From NCBI RefSeq assembly GCF_018991925.1, contig NW_024720711.1, positions 6,196,528 through 6,260,527 on the forward strand: DNA of 64,000 nt, given 5' to 3'. Positions 25,356 through 37,495 of the stretch are shown piece by piece (within the stretch, counting starts at the first letter, position 1; each line of letters opens with the position of its first letter). Source of the stretch: Homarus americanus. Its lineage: Eukaryota > Arthropoda > Malacostraca > Decapoda > Nephropidae. The notes beneath the pieces are model-generated. The model did no database searches. It was not told the origin of the DNA and worked only from the letters and a program-made list of their open reading frames with translations. The position numbers and the translations under genes were made by a program.

Positions 25356-27219
25356 GGAAAGACTACACAGTATAACCCCTCCACGTGCCGCACCCTCTTT
25401 GGTTGATCCCAAAGGTTCAGTTACTTAGAGATGAAGATTTATTTCCAAATGATCTAATTTCTAATTACATTCAACAGTTTCAACCAATATCCTGTCTATC
25501 CACATGAAGTCTGTCCCAATGATTGCCATAAAAAAATAACATTATTAATATAAAGACTTAAATAATGAAATTATTTGGGCCAGTAAGGAGAAATGGAGAG
25601 AAACGAGCGTGTTGGGAGCCTCAGTGACCGAAAAAATATGAGAGGTGGTGGTGGTGGTGGTGGTGGTTCTCCCATGATTTACTCCCTGCCAAAAATTTAA
25701 TTAATTCTTACAAAGTTTTCCAGAGACATTGTGCAGAACTTGGCAACCGAGAGACCATTTACATATCATGTCCGTTAATAACTCAGATTTAGGTGACACC
25801 CACTCGTCCATCAGTCCCGCGCTAAAGACGGTTTCAAGTTTTTCATGTGGACGTTAAATCAATTCATCATAGACTTTCAACAAATGCTGGGCGGAATCAG
25901 CATGACGGAGGAACAATCTGCAAACTTCCCGACCACTTACCATAACGTAAGAACGACCAGGTCCTCGTCAGTGCCAAGCTATGTCTTCCCATCACGCTAA
26001 GTTGGTGTACCCTCCTCGTTTATTATACAAGCAATCGGTACGATGAAACCAAAATATTTTGCTCTTTCCTCTTTCCTTTCTATAAAATCTTTTTTAACTA
26101 GGCCTGAAGTTTAATATAACCATAACGGTCATGGCTTTAGTGATTTCTAATTGTCACCGTTCATATTTCATGAATCACCTTGTCGAACAGTACAGTACAC
26201 CAGCACTAAATGACATGAATGGAGACTTAGCAAAAAACCTTACAATATGACTAAGAGCATCAGTCTCACCAAGTTGAGGAAAGAGAAGCCTAAATCACCG
26301 TACAGTGCATCAGCTGAACAGAAAACTCTCCTACTCTCCCTTGTCCACTGGAAGATGTGATAGACGTCCGACTGTTGATATTAAACGTCCTCAGCTGACG
26401 AGGTAATAATGATGATTCTGGTATGGTCCACGAAAAAAATAATGAAATAGATTATATCAGCAAACATCATTTACTATCTGGTTCAGGAGTATTCATAGTT
26501 TGTTACTTGAATTTTCATTGTAGCTGTGATGTAAGATTTCACTATACCGATTGACTTAGTTCATTGCACCAAAATAAATGTCCAAAACGGCAATATATTT
26601 ACACTGAGATCCAAACTAAGTTGAAAATACCTCTTAATATCAGTTATGGCAAAATTACCGTGCAGAATCTTTATAAATCTTGATCCTGACACCTTCTGTC
26701 AACCCTAACAACAGTAAATGGAATCGCGATATGAAGAGGCCGTCAACAGTGGTTAAAAATTACTATTAGACATTGATTTTGTAGAAGTCACCTTGACAGG
26801 CGCGTCCACTACCTCACCCTCCCCCACTGTGGTACCCATTAACACGACCATTATTTCATAGTGAGACGTGCCTTGCCAGGGGCAGCCATATTAAAGCCGC
26901 ATGTTACACCCGGCACAGGTTCGCCCCCTACCCGCCCTGGAAACAGGGAGCTCTTAACATAAACGACCTTGTTACGCAACACGCAGGACTCCACACCATT
27001 AATCTCACGACCTTCTCATCTAATCAGCTAAGTGCATCCTCCTCGCATTCCATCCATAACTCGCCCTTATTTCCTAAAATACGTGTTACCTCAACCCAAG
27101 ACATTACAGCTGTGCCGCCATACACGCCCCACCCCGCCCCTCACGGTGAAATGATACAATTATCACAGGAGACAAAAATACCACAACTCTGAAACAATAT
27201 GGCAGACCAAAAAAAAAAA
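25356..27219. other. Unique intergenic sequence
   Basis: Includes a short (GGT)n at 25647-25665. No gene, RNA or mobile-element signature recognised in about 1.9 kb. Confidence 0.4.
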
Positions 27220-27825
27220 ATTAGTCAATCTCCAATTCCCCTTTCCCTTCCATTAAGTGTCTATGCATGGCCCTGTATACCCTCTTCACTAAGCCTTAGT
27301 ATCAGTCCCCCTCCATTAAGTCAAACATCAGTCCTCCTTCCCTCTCCATTAAGTCTATTATATATCGGCCCCCCTCACTCTCCATTAATTCTTAACATCA
27401 GTCCCCCTTTCCCTTACATTAAGTCAAACACCACCATAACCATTAACCTCTCTCCCTCCACCTGCACCATCCTTCTCACTTCCATTAGTCAATCTCCAAT
27501 TCCCCTTTCCCTTCCATTAAGTGTCTATGCATGGCCCTGTATACCCTCTTCACTAAGCCTTAGTATCAGTCCCCCTCCATTAAGTCAAACATCAGTCCTC
27601 CTTCCCTCTCCATTAAGTCTATTATATATCGGCCCCCCTCACTCTCCATTAATTCTTAACATCAGTCCCCCTTTCCCTTCCATTAAGTCAAACACCAGTC
27701 CCCCTTTCCCCTCCATTAAGTCTATCATCAGTCCTCTTTCCCTCTCCATTAAGACTATTATCAATCCCCCTTCCCCCTCCATTAACTCTTAGCATCAGTC
27801 CCCCTTCCCCCTCCATTAACAAATT
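27220..27825. repeat. 33-bp minisatellite with a 264-bp higher-order repeat
   Basis: The basic units are about 33 bp, of the form CCATTAAGTCTATCATCAGT followed by a pyrimidine run. The block 27220-27433 recurs at 27484-27697 almost unchanged. The shift of 264 bp equals eight 33-bp units, so this is a true higher-order repeat. Simpler units continue to 27825. The 197-codon plus-strand frame (27199-27792) is open because 33 is a multiple of three. It repeats Ser/Pro/Leu blocks and is not convincing as a protein. Confidence 0.9.
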
Positions 27826-29779
27826 TCCTTTCTTCGGTTACTCCTGATGGATTCTTCCTCCCAACATTTTACTACCTTCCCTCCTCCCCTCTCCCCCTTC
27901 CCTCCTCCTCACCACTTCCACCACCACGATAAAGGCAGACACTTCCACGGGTCTTATCAGCAGAGAGCACCGACAGCGATAATAAAAAAAAAAAAAACTC
28001 TCTTGAATGCTTCTGATGATGTCACAACAAGCGGAACCGATGTCATCCATAGATTATACCTGTCGAGGGGTAGCAGCTCAGAGTCCTCCAAAGATATCCC
28101 GATAAAATGAGTGAAAAGTGACCTACTGTAATGTGTCGAGGCTCAGAGAACATCATAGCGATTTAATTGTTTTCTCCCAGGCCTCGCACTGTCCATTCAC
28201 AAACTCGAGTCAGATTAAGGATGAATAAACAAGACGATATGAGAAGTAATAGTCGCAGCAGATAAAAGGGAATTACTGTAATGCTGTACTGGTTACCTTT
28301 AGTAATGAGCCATGGTACATAACACAATTAAATTATTAGTTTGAGTGATTCATAGATCACAGAGATGTACCATAATTTTTCATGTTATAAAATATATAAA
28401 ACTCTCTCAGTACAGTATATAAATATTTCAAATCATCTTCATTTGAGTCTTATATAAAACGGACAAGTACGGCAGCTTCCCGTGTCTTCCGCCAGGGTGA
28501 CAGTGCACCATTATATAGATGGGCATAAAGGAACACAAGCATTCCCGTTTCTATTGCCTCATTTTTTACGAGATAAAACAGTATTTAATGGGAAGCAGCA
28601 GTGACGTGTACCGGGGCCGTTCTCAACATTACGGAAACAAATGCCTTCCCGTTCATCACTACACCCATGCTGGAATAACTCCACCTTTCACAGCCGGGTG
28701 TTTCACTTGTAACTGTTGATGGACTAGTGTACAGTAATTACTACCTTGAAACGCACTTAATGATCTTAGCTGCTGAAGCGTAGTAACGGCAATTACCTTC
28801 CAACAGTTGGGAAACAATATACTGTACAAATGAAGCTCTTGAGGATTTTCATGAACTGGAATTTTATATTTATTTTGTTTAAAGTTTATGGAGAACAATG
28901 TCACGAGTGCACATATAACACGTCTCTGGGCTGTATAGTGCAGTATACTACTTAATTTACACTCGACTAAGAAGAAAATAGCGCAAAATACATACAGTAT
29001 TACGCGACCTCTAGTCTTTCGTGGTCGAGATCGTAACAGTAAACACATTTGTAAAAATCTATTTACACGCCGCGGGCAGATGGCTCATTAATCCTGCCGA
29101 GGATCTTCGCCACTCACCACTGACAACCACACCACACAGCTTCAGGTTTCCAGATGAACAACTGGTGTTTACAATCACCTTTTATTGTAGACTGTACCTA
29201 CAGTAGTCTCACTTTAAAGGTGAATACAGCCACTATCTTCACCTCACTTTCTCCCCAGATTGCCATTTGTCACCCAATATATCAGTATATTTTCTTAACC
29301 CGAATGTTAACACCTATGCATCACTTTCTTACCTAAAATGCTGCGTAATTATATTATATTTTCTACAAAACGTACGACTACACTTTCCAGGAATCCAATA
29401 TTCACAATCCTAACTATTCCTGATCGTAAATTAAATCACAGTCTTGTCATACACCCACCACTTACACCTAAAACTCCCTATAAGCCATTCAGTCTCTCCC
29501 AACAGCCAGGTGAAGTTCACAGCCAAACATCAACACGTGTCATTTCCTCGTTTCATCCTGCGAATATACGACAGCTCACTAATTTTTGCTCTCCAATGAG
29601 AAAATTCTCATTAATTTCCGCGCCATCCGCCAATTATAAATTTTTCGTACCAGGAGCCTCGGGTAAGCTTCATCTTTTAAGTATTGCTTCAGAACACTCT
29701 TATCGAAAAGTTTATATACTTTTTAAAATTTTCAAAAGTTGTTGCCGTGTGTAAAAATGGATTCTTGTGTTCTGCGTAT
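27826..29779. other. Unique intergenic sequence
   Basis: Pyrimidine-rich at 27860-27930 and AT-rich elsewhere. Frames of 60-138 codons across 28519-29754 carry no domain I recognise. Confidence 0.4.
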
Positions 29780-31917
29780 TTTGTTAACTACACTCTTTTT
29801 CTTCTCCATATATTTACCTTCACACACACACACACACATCTTTCCTTTATTTACACTTAAGACAGACTGCTTTATGACACTATCTCTCTTCAGTGTTCGT
29901 GTTGTATCTGCTTCAAGACACTATCTGCCACCCATTTTCATTTTAAAGTCCTTCGCAACACTATTATGAACACTAATTTAATTTATTCTTAAAAGCAAAA
30001 AACCTTCGTGACACCATTTTGATTCCATTTTCTGCTTTTAAACACACGTCATGACACTAAATTCACTTTCTTTGACATAGTGCCCGAAGGCTCGTGACTA
30101 TCCATACTTCAGTGTTTTTTGTAAGTGCTTCTATACCCTAACTTTATCCACTTTATTTTCCTTTGGAGTGCTTCCTAGCGATAACTTTAAGGCCTTCGTT
30201 TATTCTAGTGCTTCAAGTGCCTCAACAGTGCTTCATTTATTTTTTACTAAGCGCTCGCTGACAATATTTTTCCAGAGTGGCTTATAAAATGACCATACCT
30301 ATAATTCATATTCTTCCTTGAAATGGCACAATATCTTCTCTATAATTTCCTTTTCTCTAGTAATTGTTCACTCGCTTTCTTTATTTTCTTGATACAAATA
30401 CTCCATGAAACCATTTTTTTTTACTTAAAACTTCCTGGCATTTTCTTACGTCGACCATTTCAAGACTTGCTAATACCTCTCCCTTATTGAGGGTAATTAT
30501 GACCCCTTGCTGTCTTCTTACCGGCAACGTTTAATGCTGATCTTTTTCTTACCCAGTACTTACTAACACTATCTTTAACCTCCTTTTCTTACTGAATTCT
30601 TGACATTATTTTTATTCTATTTTTTTATCAAGATCACTGCATAACAATTGCTTAATGTTATTTCCTTCCCAAAAACAACTCACGAGATCAATATAATTTC
30701 TTCCTAAATGCATTTCATGGCACTAATCTTATTTTCTTACCAAAAGCACTTTTTATTTTGCCAATATTTCCAAGAGCATTTTATGTCATTATCTCTATTA
30801 TATCCACTAAGGTACAAGGTAATACTATATCTTATTTCTTACCTTGAGTGGTATGACACCGTATTTTTCTTGGGTGAAGATGACAGTGTCATTATACACT
30901 ATATCCTCTTTTCTGAGTCACTCTTAACTTGTTTTCTTGTATTTACTGTCACTATCTTTATTTTCTTATTTTCACTGTTGTCTTAATGTAACTTATAAAC
31001 TATCTTATTACTCTCACTATAACATCAAAATTGCTATATCGCTATTTTAACTTTTCTTATCCTGGTTGCTGGCAGAACACTGTATTCTCTTATCATTAGT
31101 GTTATCTCTGTTTACTACCTTCCTTATAAGGCGATTCACGATGCTGACAGCCTGTCCTTCACCCGTGTGTTCTATCACTTCGTACAGCGATTCAAGACAC
31201 TCACAAACATAACATTATCTTCACATGTTCTTACACCTCACGCAGGACATGAAGCTGTATGTATTTTTCTATCGTTTCAAATACCCAAACAAACACGCCA
31301 TGGGGGGCTACCTTCACATGCCTTCCCTCCATGCTGTCTTTCTTACTCCAGGTGTATGTCTCGGTCTTGATTTTCTTTACTCCCTAACAGTGCGACTCAT
31401 GACACTATCTTAGTCACAACCTGATTATCTTACCCCCACTCAGGCCTTCTTACCCTGATATTATATACAGGTACCGTGTAATTTATTGAGGAGATTAATT
31501 ATTGGTATTTATTTTCTTGTGATGACAAATTATTGGCGCAGTTTATTTTCTTATCCAATTTAATTAACGACAGAGATTTGTTTTCTTCTCTCGATTAAAT
31601 ATTGGCAATAATCTCTTTCGTTAGTCAGATTAAATAGTGACACTTATCATTTTCTTGTCCAGGTTAACAAACGACTCTGTTACCATTTTCTTGGGCAAAT
31701 TAATTATTGCCATCATACTTTTATCTTCTTGGGCAGATTAATTACTGGCACTTTTACTTGGGAGATAAATTAATTACTGATACTTAATTTCTTATAAGAT
31801 AAATTATTAACATTATTTTCCTGGACAGATTAATTACCTGGCACTGAATCATGGCACTCGTACAGTGACTCATAGAGGGCACTATCTTTAAAACCATTTT
31901 CTTTTTCTACCTTGAAT

Positions 31918-31968
<51 letters not shown>

Positions 31969-32145
31969 TGTCACTGTCATTATTTCCTTTCCTCTCACAC
32001 AGCAACTCATGACACTATCTCGTAATTTCACTTTCCCGCCATGAATGTTGTTTGTCACTATCTTCCATTTCCTTTTCTCTTGCAGTGCGCCTCATGACAT
32101 TATCTTTACATCGTCTTCTTTTTCTTTCACCCGGAGCGCTGCGTG
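29780..32145. repeat. Long decayed pyrimidine-rich tandem field
   Basis: For more than 2 kb the phrases CATGACACTATCT, CTTATTTTCTTACC and AGTGCTTC recur at roughly 40-55 bp spacing (for example 29873, 30050, 30225, 30900, 31398, 32005, 32092). The stretch 31490-31850 has its own related form, CAGATTAATTACTGGCAC followed by TTTTCTTG. Units are too diverged for exact counts. Frames here are low-complexity. Confidence 0.6.
31919..31965. repeat. (CT)n microsatellite
   Basis: Uninterrupted CT run of about 23 units inside the decayed field. Confidence 0.97.
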
Positions 32146-32310
32146 ACACTATCTCTCTCTCTGTCACTGTTACACTATCTCTCTCTCAGTCACTGTTACA
32201 CTATCTCTCTGTCACTGTTACACTATCTCTCTTTCAGTCACTGTTACACTATCTCTCAGTCACTGTTACAATATCTCTCTCTCAGTCACTGTTGCACTAT
32301 CTCACTTTCT
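32146..32310. repeat. 26-bp minisatellite
   Basis: About six units built from CACTGTTACACTATCTCTCT with 4-8 further CT/CAGT bases; unit length varies by loss of CT pairs. It appears to be a younger expansion of the ACACTATCT motif of the surrounding decayed field. Confidence 0.9.
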
Positions 32311-33265
32311 CTCACCAGAGAACAAGATCGAAATTTGAGATACAAGTTCCTCAATATACACCTATTAAACGAGAGAGAGAGAGAGGGAGAGAGAGAGAGA
32401 GAGAGATATTCCTTCATGACTCACCTGTTGGTCATCTCTAATATTAGCCACTAATCCATACGTTTACCAGCATCAGCTAATCTTACTACTAATCACCAAG
32501 CCTTGCCTTCATCTACCTAAGAAAATCACCCCCACACACCAATCAATAACCTCTCCAATTCCTAATCTCTCCCCAATTTCCCCTAGATGTAGCCGCCCCT
32601 CAACACCAATCATCAATTCCTCCCCAGTACCACACCAGATTTCCCCTACACTAACCATCGTTTCCTGTAGAGCTGCTCTTGACTACCCTCACTTTATACC
32701 CCAGTCTCACCTCCTTACAACTTAGTATCACACAAACTACTTTCTTAACTTTTTCTTGGTACAGCACTGCCCTTCCCTCAGTCTTGACAACCTTGCTTTA
32801 TTACACAACAATATCCCTTAAGCTTCTCTCCTTCAATCTACTTCTAGTATTTCTCACTTAATCTCACCCTACAATACACATTAAGCTTCGCCTAACGCAA
32901 TTTCTCAAATCTCCCTCTACCGTTCTTGCCTTACACAAACCACATCCCCAACTTGTGAGACATGATCCCTTACCTTCTATAAACGTAATTTTTCCTCAAT
33001 ATCCAAACATTTACCTTGACGACTACTACTACTATGCACGAACTTCCTACTGCTGGCCGTATATTGTACACCTTTACCCCAAAACACCAACATCATATAC
33101 TCACTCCACGTCTCGTCCCTGACAGCGCAGTAGGCCTATAACAGCCCTGGTCACGAATTCCCAAAGACCCAAAGGCTCGATAAAAAAAAAAGCCCGAACT
33201 GAGGATGAGAGACTGCTTCTAGTCAGGGTCTTACACGAGTTAAATAAGGGGATTTTATTATAACA
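32311..33265. other. Intergenic sequence, C-rich and partly low-complexity
   Basis: A GA microsatellite lies at about 32370-32406. The following 600 bp are rich in CCTC/CCAATC motifs that may be another worn tandem field. No gene recognised. Confidence 0.4.
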
Positions 33266-33270
33266 AGAAA

Positions 33271-33430
33271 TCACGTGAAGATTAGGCACCTCAGCATATT
33301 TAACCAAATAACTATACTGAACATGTTAACGCTACCAGGAGGTGAAGTTTGAATAGATTAGGTAAGGTTAAGTTCGCGTTACGTGTTGAATCACCAGGTG
33401 AAATAATCTAAGGTGCCTATTCTTCACATG
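33271..33430. mobile_element. Dispersed foldback repeat (MITE-C), copy 1
   Basis: The termini CACGTGAAGATTAGGCACCT (about 33271) and AGGTGCCTATTCTTCACATG (about 33410) are inverted repeats with two mismatches, roughly 160 bp apart outer to outer. The interior holds GATTAGGTAAGGTTAAG, the TTAGG-like motif. A diverged relative lies in the opposite orientation at 38600-38815. Confidence 0.6.
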
Positions 33431-33716
33431 AAGCCTAATAATTAAATACATTAACTGACTAAAAGAGTTAAATACTTTATATCAGTGAACTTTAATGCGG
33501 GGATTCCACTGTATTAACACACTGCTAACAGGTTCCTCACCACACCGCAGCAAAGTCGAAGGTGAAAATACTGATGGAAAACACTGGTTATAGAACGTGT
33601 TTGAGATCTTACAATTTGTTATAACTACTGTAGGTATCAAGTTTTCTCACGATTCATTGTTATTTGTTCAAACTATTGGGTTCACAAGATCTCACAAACG
33701 TAAACAAGCAACGAAA
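33431..33716. other. Unique sequence
   Basis: No feature recognised. Confidence 0.4.
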
Positions 33717-33722
33717 CACACA

Positions 33723-33807
<85 letters not shown>

Positions 33808-33859
33808 GCTATTCCTCCATTTCTGTCCCCCACCGAGTAACGAAAACTTTAAAACTTGT

Positions 33860-33911
<52 letters not shown>
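33717..33911. repeat. (CA)n and (GA)n microsatellites
   Basis: CA at about 33717-33806, then 57 bp of unique sequence, then GA at 33864-33911. The 156-codon frame spanning them is a repeat artefact. Confidence 0.97.
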
Positions 33912-33913
<2 letters not shown>

Positions 33914-33964
33914 CGATCTTTGCAACCCGTTCGTCTGTCTGTCAATAAACGCTAACAGGAGTAT

Positions 33965-34031
33965 ACCAGGTCTGGAATACACAAGCCCTAAAAGTACGCT
34001 AGACCTGGAATACACAAGCCCTAAAAGTATC
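33965..34031. repeat. 33-bp direct duplication
   Basis: CTGGAATACACAAGCCCTAA followed by AAGTA occurs at 33972 and again at 34005, with only the linker differing. Confidence 0.9.
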
Positions 34032-35212
34032 TATATAAATATATTGGTCGTAACACCAGCGAATTAATACAGTACTTTATTTTTTTTGTCTGCCGCTGGT
34101 TTAGTAATCAGTGTGCTGTATCCGCCCCCCCCCCCAATAGTCCCAAGTGTTATATAAATTACCTCAGTTTATATAGTTATGACACGATTAATATAAGACC
34201 TCAACTGTACTGTTATATACACATTTAAAACGTATAAACAAAACCTCAGATGTCTGTAAGTAAAATGGCCTTAAAGACAACATGAAAACCGGTATTGTAA
34301 AACGATAAACATTTGCTGGTTATGATATGACTCGCAATCCGAATCACTGAAGTGTATAAGTTGGTGAAAATGGTTTGGTTATGATCAGGTGGTGAAGAAC
34401 GACACAAAACCACACATTCCAGGTTTTTTCTCCAGGATTGAAGAAATAGTAACAAATGATGGACTTAAACACAAAGGTTAACATAGGTGCTGAGGACAGA
34501 CTGACAAACAGACGACGAAAGGGTTGCAAAGATTCTCTCTCTCTGTAAGTACCCGTAGCAAGGTATTTATCTGAAGTAAATACGGAAGAGAACCAGAAAG
34601 AACATTGGTGTGTGACTCGAGTATGTCTCCCTCCCCCTCCACTTTATTTTTGTCCTATGACCCCTGTGAAAGCCAAACTAAGGCACGAATCCCAAATCCC
34701 TCAGCTTCAGTTTAGGGGCTGTAGCGAGGGATATTGTGCAGCCTCGCATAAATGTTACAAGTTTAAAGAAACTAAAAATAAAATCACAATATAAAACAAA
34801 GGAAAATCTATATCTTTTGACACATACACGCAACACACACACACGGTTTACAATAAATACAAAAAATCCGCAATTCCATTTTTTTACGGGACTCTCAACT
34901 GTAAACATCACATATGAGTAAAGAGATAGATGACACACAAGCACTGATCTATCGACCAGCCTCCGACCACTCTTGGTTTCCATAGTAAGTTCCCGTTTTA
35001 GTCCTCAGAAATGTCTTGCTTCTGGTGTTGCGGGTTGCTAAACGAGCCCCCACACTGCTATATCGGAAAATTCATTGGCAAAGATATAAACATCACTAGA
35101 TAATATCTGATACTGATGTGATTAATGGAGAGACGATACAGGGAACTATCTGTACGCATCCTTTGATAATTATCCTTATCTCTGTTAATGTATAAGGACC
35201 AGAAATCTTCCG
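34032..35212. other. Unique intergenic sequence
   Basis: Short frames only. A C-run lies at 34125-34135. Nothing recognised. Confidence 0.4.
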
Positions 35213-35400
35213 ACTGCATCCCATAAAAGAGGGGGAAGACCTGGAAAATACCGACTGCCAGACGAACAGACGAAATTAAAAAGTTTGAGGGCGCTCACAC
35301 CGATGACTCATGACAGAAGCATGTGGAAGCTGTGAGGGCGGCGGCGGCCTTCACCTACCTAGGGAGCGATACCCTTATGATGACGATGACTCATTCTTTA
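35213..35400 (+). pseudogene. Relic of a LINE reverse-transcriptase C-terminus
   Basis: The plus-strand frame 35213-35335 encodes Lys-Arg-Gly-Gly-Arg-Pro-Gly-Lys (35225-35248) and, about 20 residues later, Asp-Arg-Ser-Met-Trp-Lys (35312-35329), then a stop. The spacing and residues match the conserved C-terminal tail of many RTE/CR1-like reverse transcriptases: RGRPxxRW, then about 25 residues, then DRxxWR. The Trp that normally follows the Arg-Pro block is not preserved. Downstream, GATACCCTTATGATGACGATGAC resembles the short ATGATG-type 3' terminus of such elements, giving roughly 35213-35395 for the relic. No reverse-transcriptase core is visible upstream. Confidence 0.55.
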
Positions 35401-36144
35401 AAAGCATAGCAACAATAACTCGGGTACGGTACATATAACCGGCTGAGTCAGGATAAAGGTGGCGCCAGGAATTCTCTGCACTGGGATCTCCCACCTTTTG
35501 TTGACCTATATTTAACTCTCTGAAATAAAGTGTGCCACTTGAAGCTGGTCAACACTGCCTCTCTCCCACTATAACTTCCACGGTCAGCATTAAAGTTACA
35601 ATGTTTATACCAGGCTGATTACATTACTGTCTTTATATGACTCGGCTGAGCAGGATTTAACTATAATGTTATCAACAATTAGTTCTGGCATCCTCTTTAC
35701 GATATTGTCCCTTAATGGGAATTACTGTGCCTGTACTACCATACCTACATTTACATATAATTTCTTCAGTACTGTTACCAAATTGGATTTCCCGTAATAT
35801 CATAATTACGTACATTAAGATATATACTATATTTATACCACTATTGCCACATGAAATATACTGTAGCTGTGTTTAAACTTTATTTGGGATATTGATTCAC
35901 TTATTAAACATACCCGAAAGGTCATCTAAGGTCATTACCGGGGATAAACACTTGATTCACTTGGAAGCAATTATAAGGCCATAAAGAACATTGTGAGACA
36001 CTCCGCATCATTGTGATTAAATGTGTGTCACCTGGGATCATTATCAGCCCTTTAGGGACATCGGTCACCACTACAAAACTTGTGAGGTGTAAAACGTTGT
36101 GAGACACCAGCCGTCATCTTCAACACTTGTGAAGAATCTAGTGG
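35401..36144. other. Unique intergenic sequence
   Basis: AT-rich. From about 35920 the phrase CACC-TG-GATCATTAT recurs loosely, leading into the repeat below. Confidence 0.4.
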
Positions 36145-36245
36145 CATTATGAGCACCTGTAGACACCTGAGATCAATATAAGCAGCTGTAGACACCTTAC
36201 ATCATTATGAGCACCTGTAGACACCTTACATCATTATAAGCACGG
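36145..36245. repeat. 29-bp tandem repeat, 3-4 units
   Basis: Units of about 29 bp containing GAGCACCTGTAGACACCT followed by TACATCATTAT. Looser relatives extend upstream to about 35960. Confidence 0.8.
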
Positions 36246-37397
36246 TGTAAATTTTATTAATACAATTAGACTCCGCATCGTCCCAAGTTTCAACAACAAA
36301 TAAATTGTCGCTGCAGAGACAACTTAAGGAGTTCGTTGAAAATCAACGCTACGGTGGATTTATTCTGGGTAGAAACTCTTGTGAGACCACAGCCCAAGCT
36401 TTCTAGGTTTCTGAACAGTTGAAGACATAAGATAACACAATACAGAAACATGTTCAGTAGCTAAAACAACTATCTGTACATACTTTGCGGGAAACAATAT
36501 GAGACCATGGACAATAAATTTGGGTATATGAGGGCTGTCACTAGTCACAGGTAAAATTTCGGAGCATATCGACCCCCAGCTGCACAGATAGTTTTTTAGC
36601 TACTGTACATATCAATGCTTCAATGTCAATATACAAAAACAAATATTTATTTTCCATTTAGTAAAGAATCCCCCAAACTGTCAAATCTATGTAGTGCTCA
36701 GGTATTTTCAAGGTAATGGTTGCTGGTGGTTTCCCGAAGTCGATTGGTGGCGACCAGTCAGGACGTGTCGGGGACTGGAGGGGACAGCGTGGGCGGGGAC
36801 TTGATAACGATAAGATACCCAAGCTATCTCTCCCCAAACCGTCTATAACGACACAGCTACAGTACAGTATATTGGCCAAGTAAAAAGCTGCAAGTATACA
36901 TTTTCCTAAAAATTATATTCCTAAATTTATCCTATAAGGTATGCCTAATCTTCCCACGAGTTTTATGTCAAAATCTGCCCAACCTACTGTATATACTCAA
37001 ATTTTCCCACAAGCTACATGACTAACCAATAATTTTCCCATTTACTGTAGCCTGTATCATCTAACAAATATCACCTTATAACGGTGGTGGATATGGACGT
37101 AGTTTCCCTTCTAATATTCAACAAATATAAGAACAAATTGTGTTTCACGTGTCTGACTGATGACCCAACGTACAATAGTTTTACGGAGCACACGTTACCT
37201 GCGTGACAACCCTTGCTTTATCAGAGCCTCAACTCACCTGAAAAGAAAGAAAAAAAAATAAGCGAAACTTCATCCAATACGAACATAACAATGAACGTCC
37301 TCCAATTCCAAAGTTTAAGCAGAGTAAAAACTAACACTCAAATCTAAACCAAAATGTACAGTTAAGAGAAAATGTATTCGTTTGTCAAACATACACA
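36246..37397. other. Unique intergenic sequence
   Basis: No feature recognised. Confidence 0.4.
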
Positions 37398-37495
37398 CGA
37401 TCGTCTGTTTTATGTGATTTTTGCCAACCAAAATATACGATGAGATTAAATTACATTAGGTCAGTTCAGGTTCAATCGCATATAACAGACGATCG
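37398..37495. mobile_element. Short foldback repeat (98 bp)
   Basis: The arm starting CGATCGTCTGTTTTATGTGA (37398) pairs with the arm ending ATCGCATATAACAGACGATCG (37475-37495), with about three mismatches over 22-24 bp. The 50-bp interior is AT-rich. The size and structure suit a small MITE. No target duplication is evident, so an ordinary hairpin is also possible. Confidence 0.6.

Noticed and set aside
27199..27792. 197-codon Ser/Pro/Leu-rich protein
   Set aside because: Generated by a 33-bp tandem repeat with a 264-bp duplication; low-complexity and without a domain.
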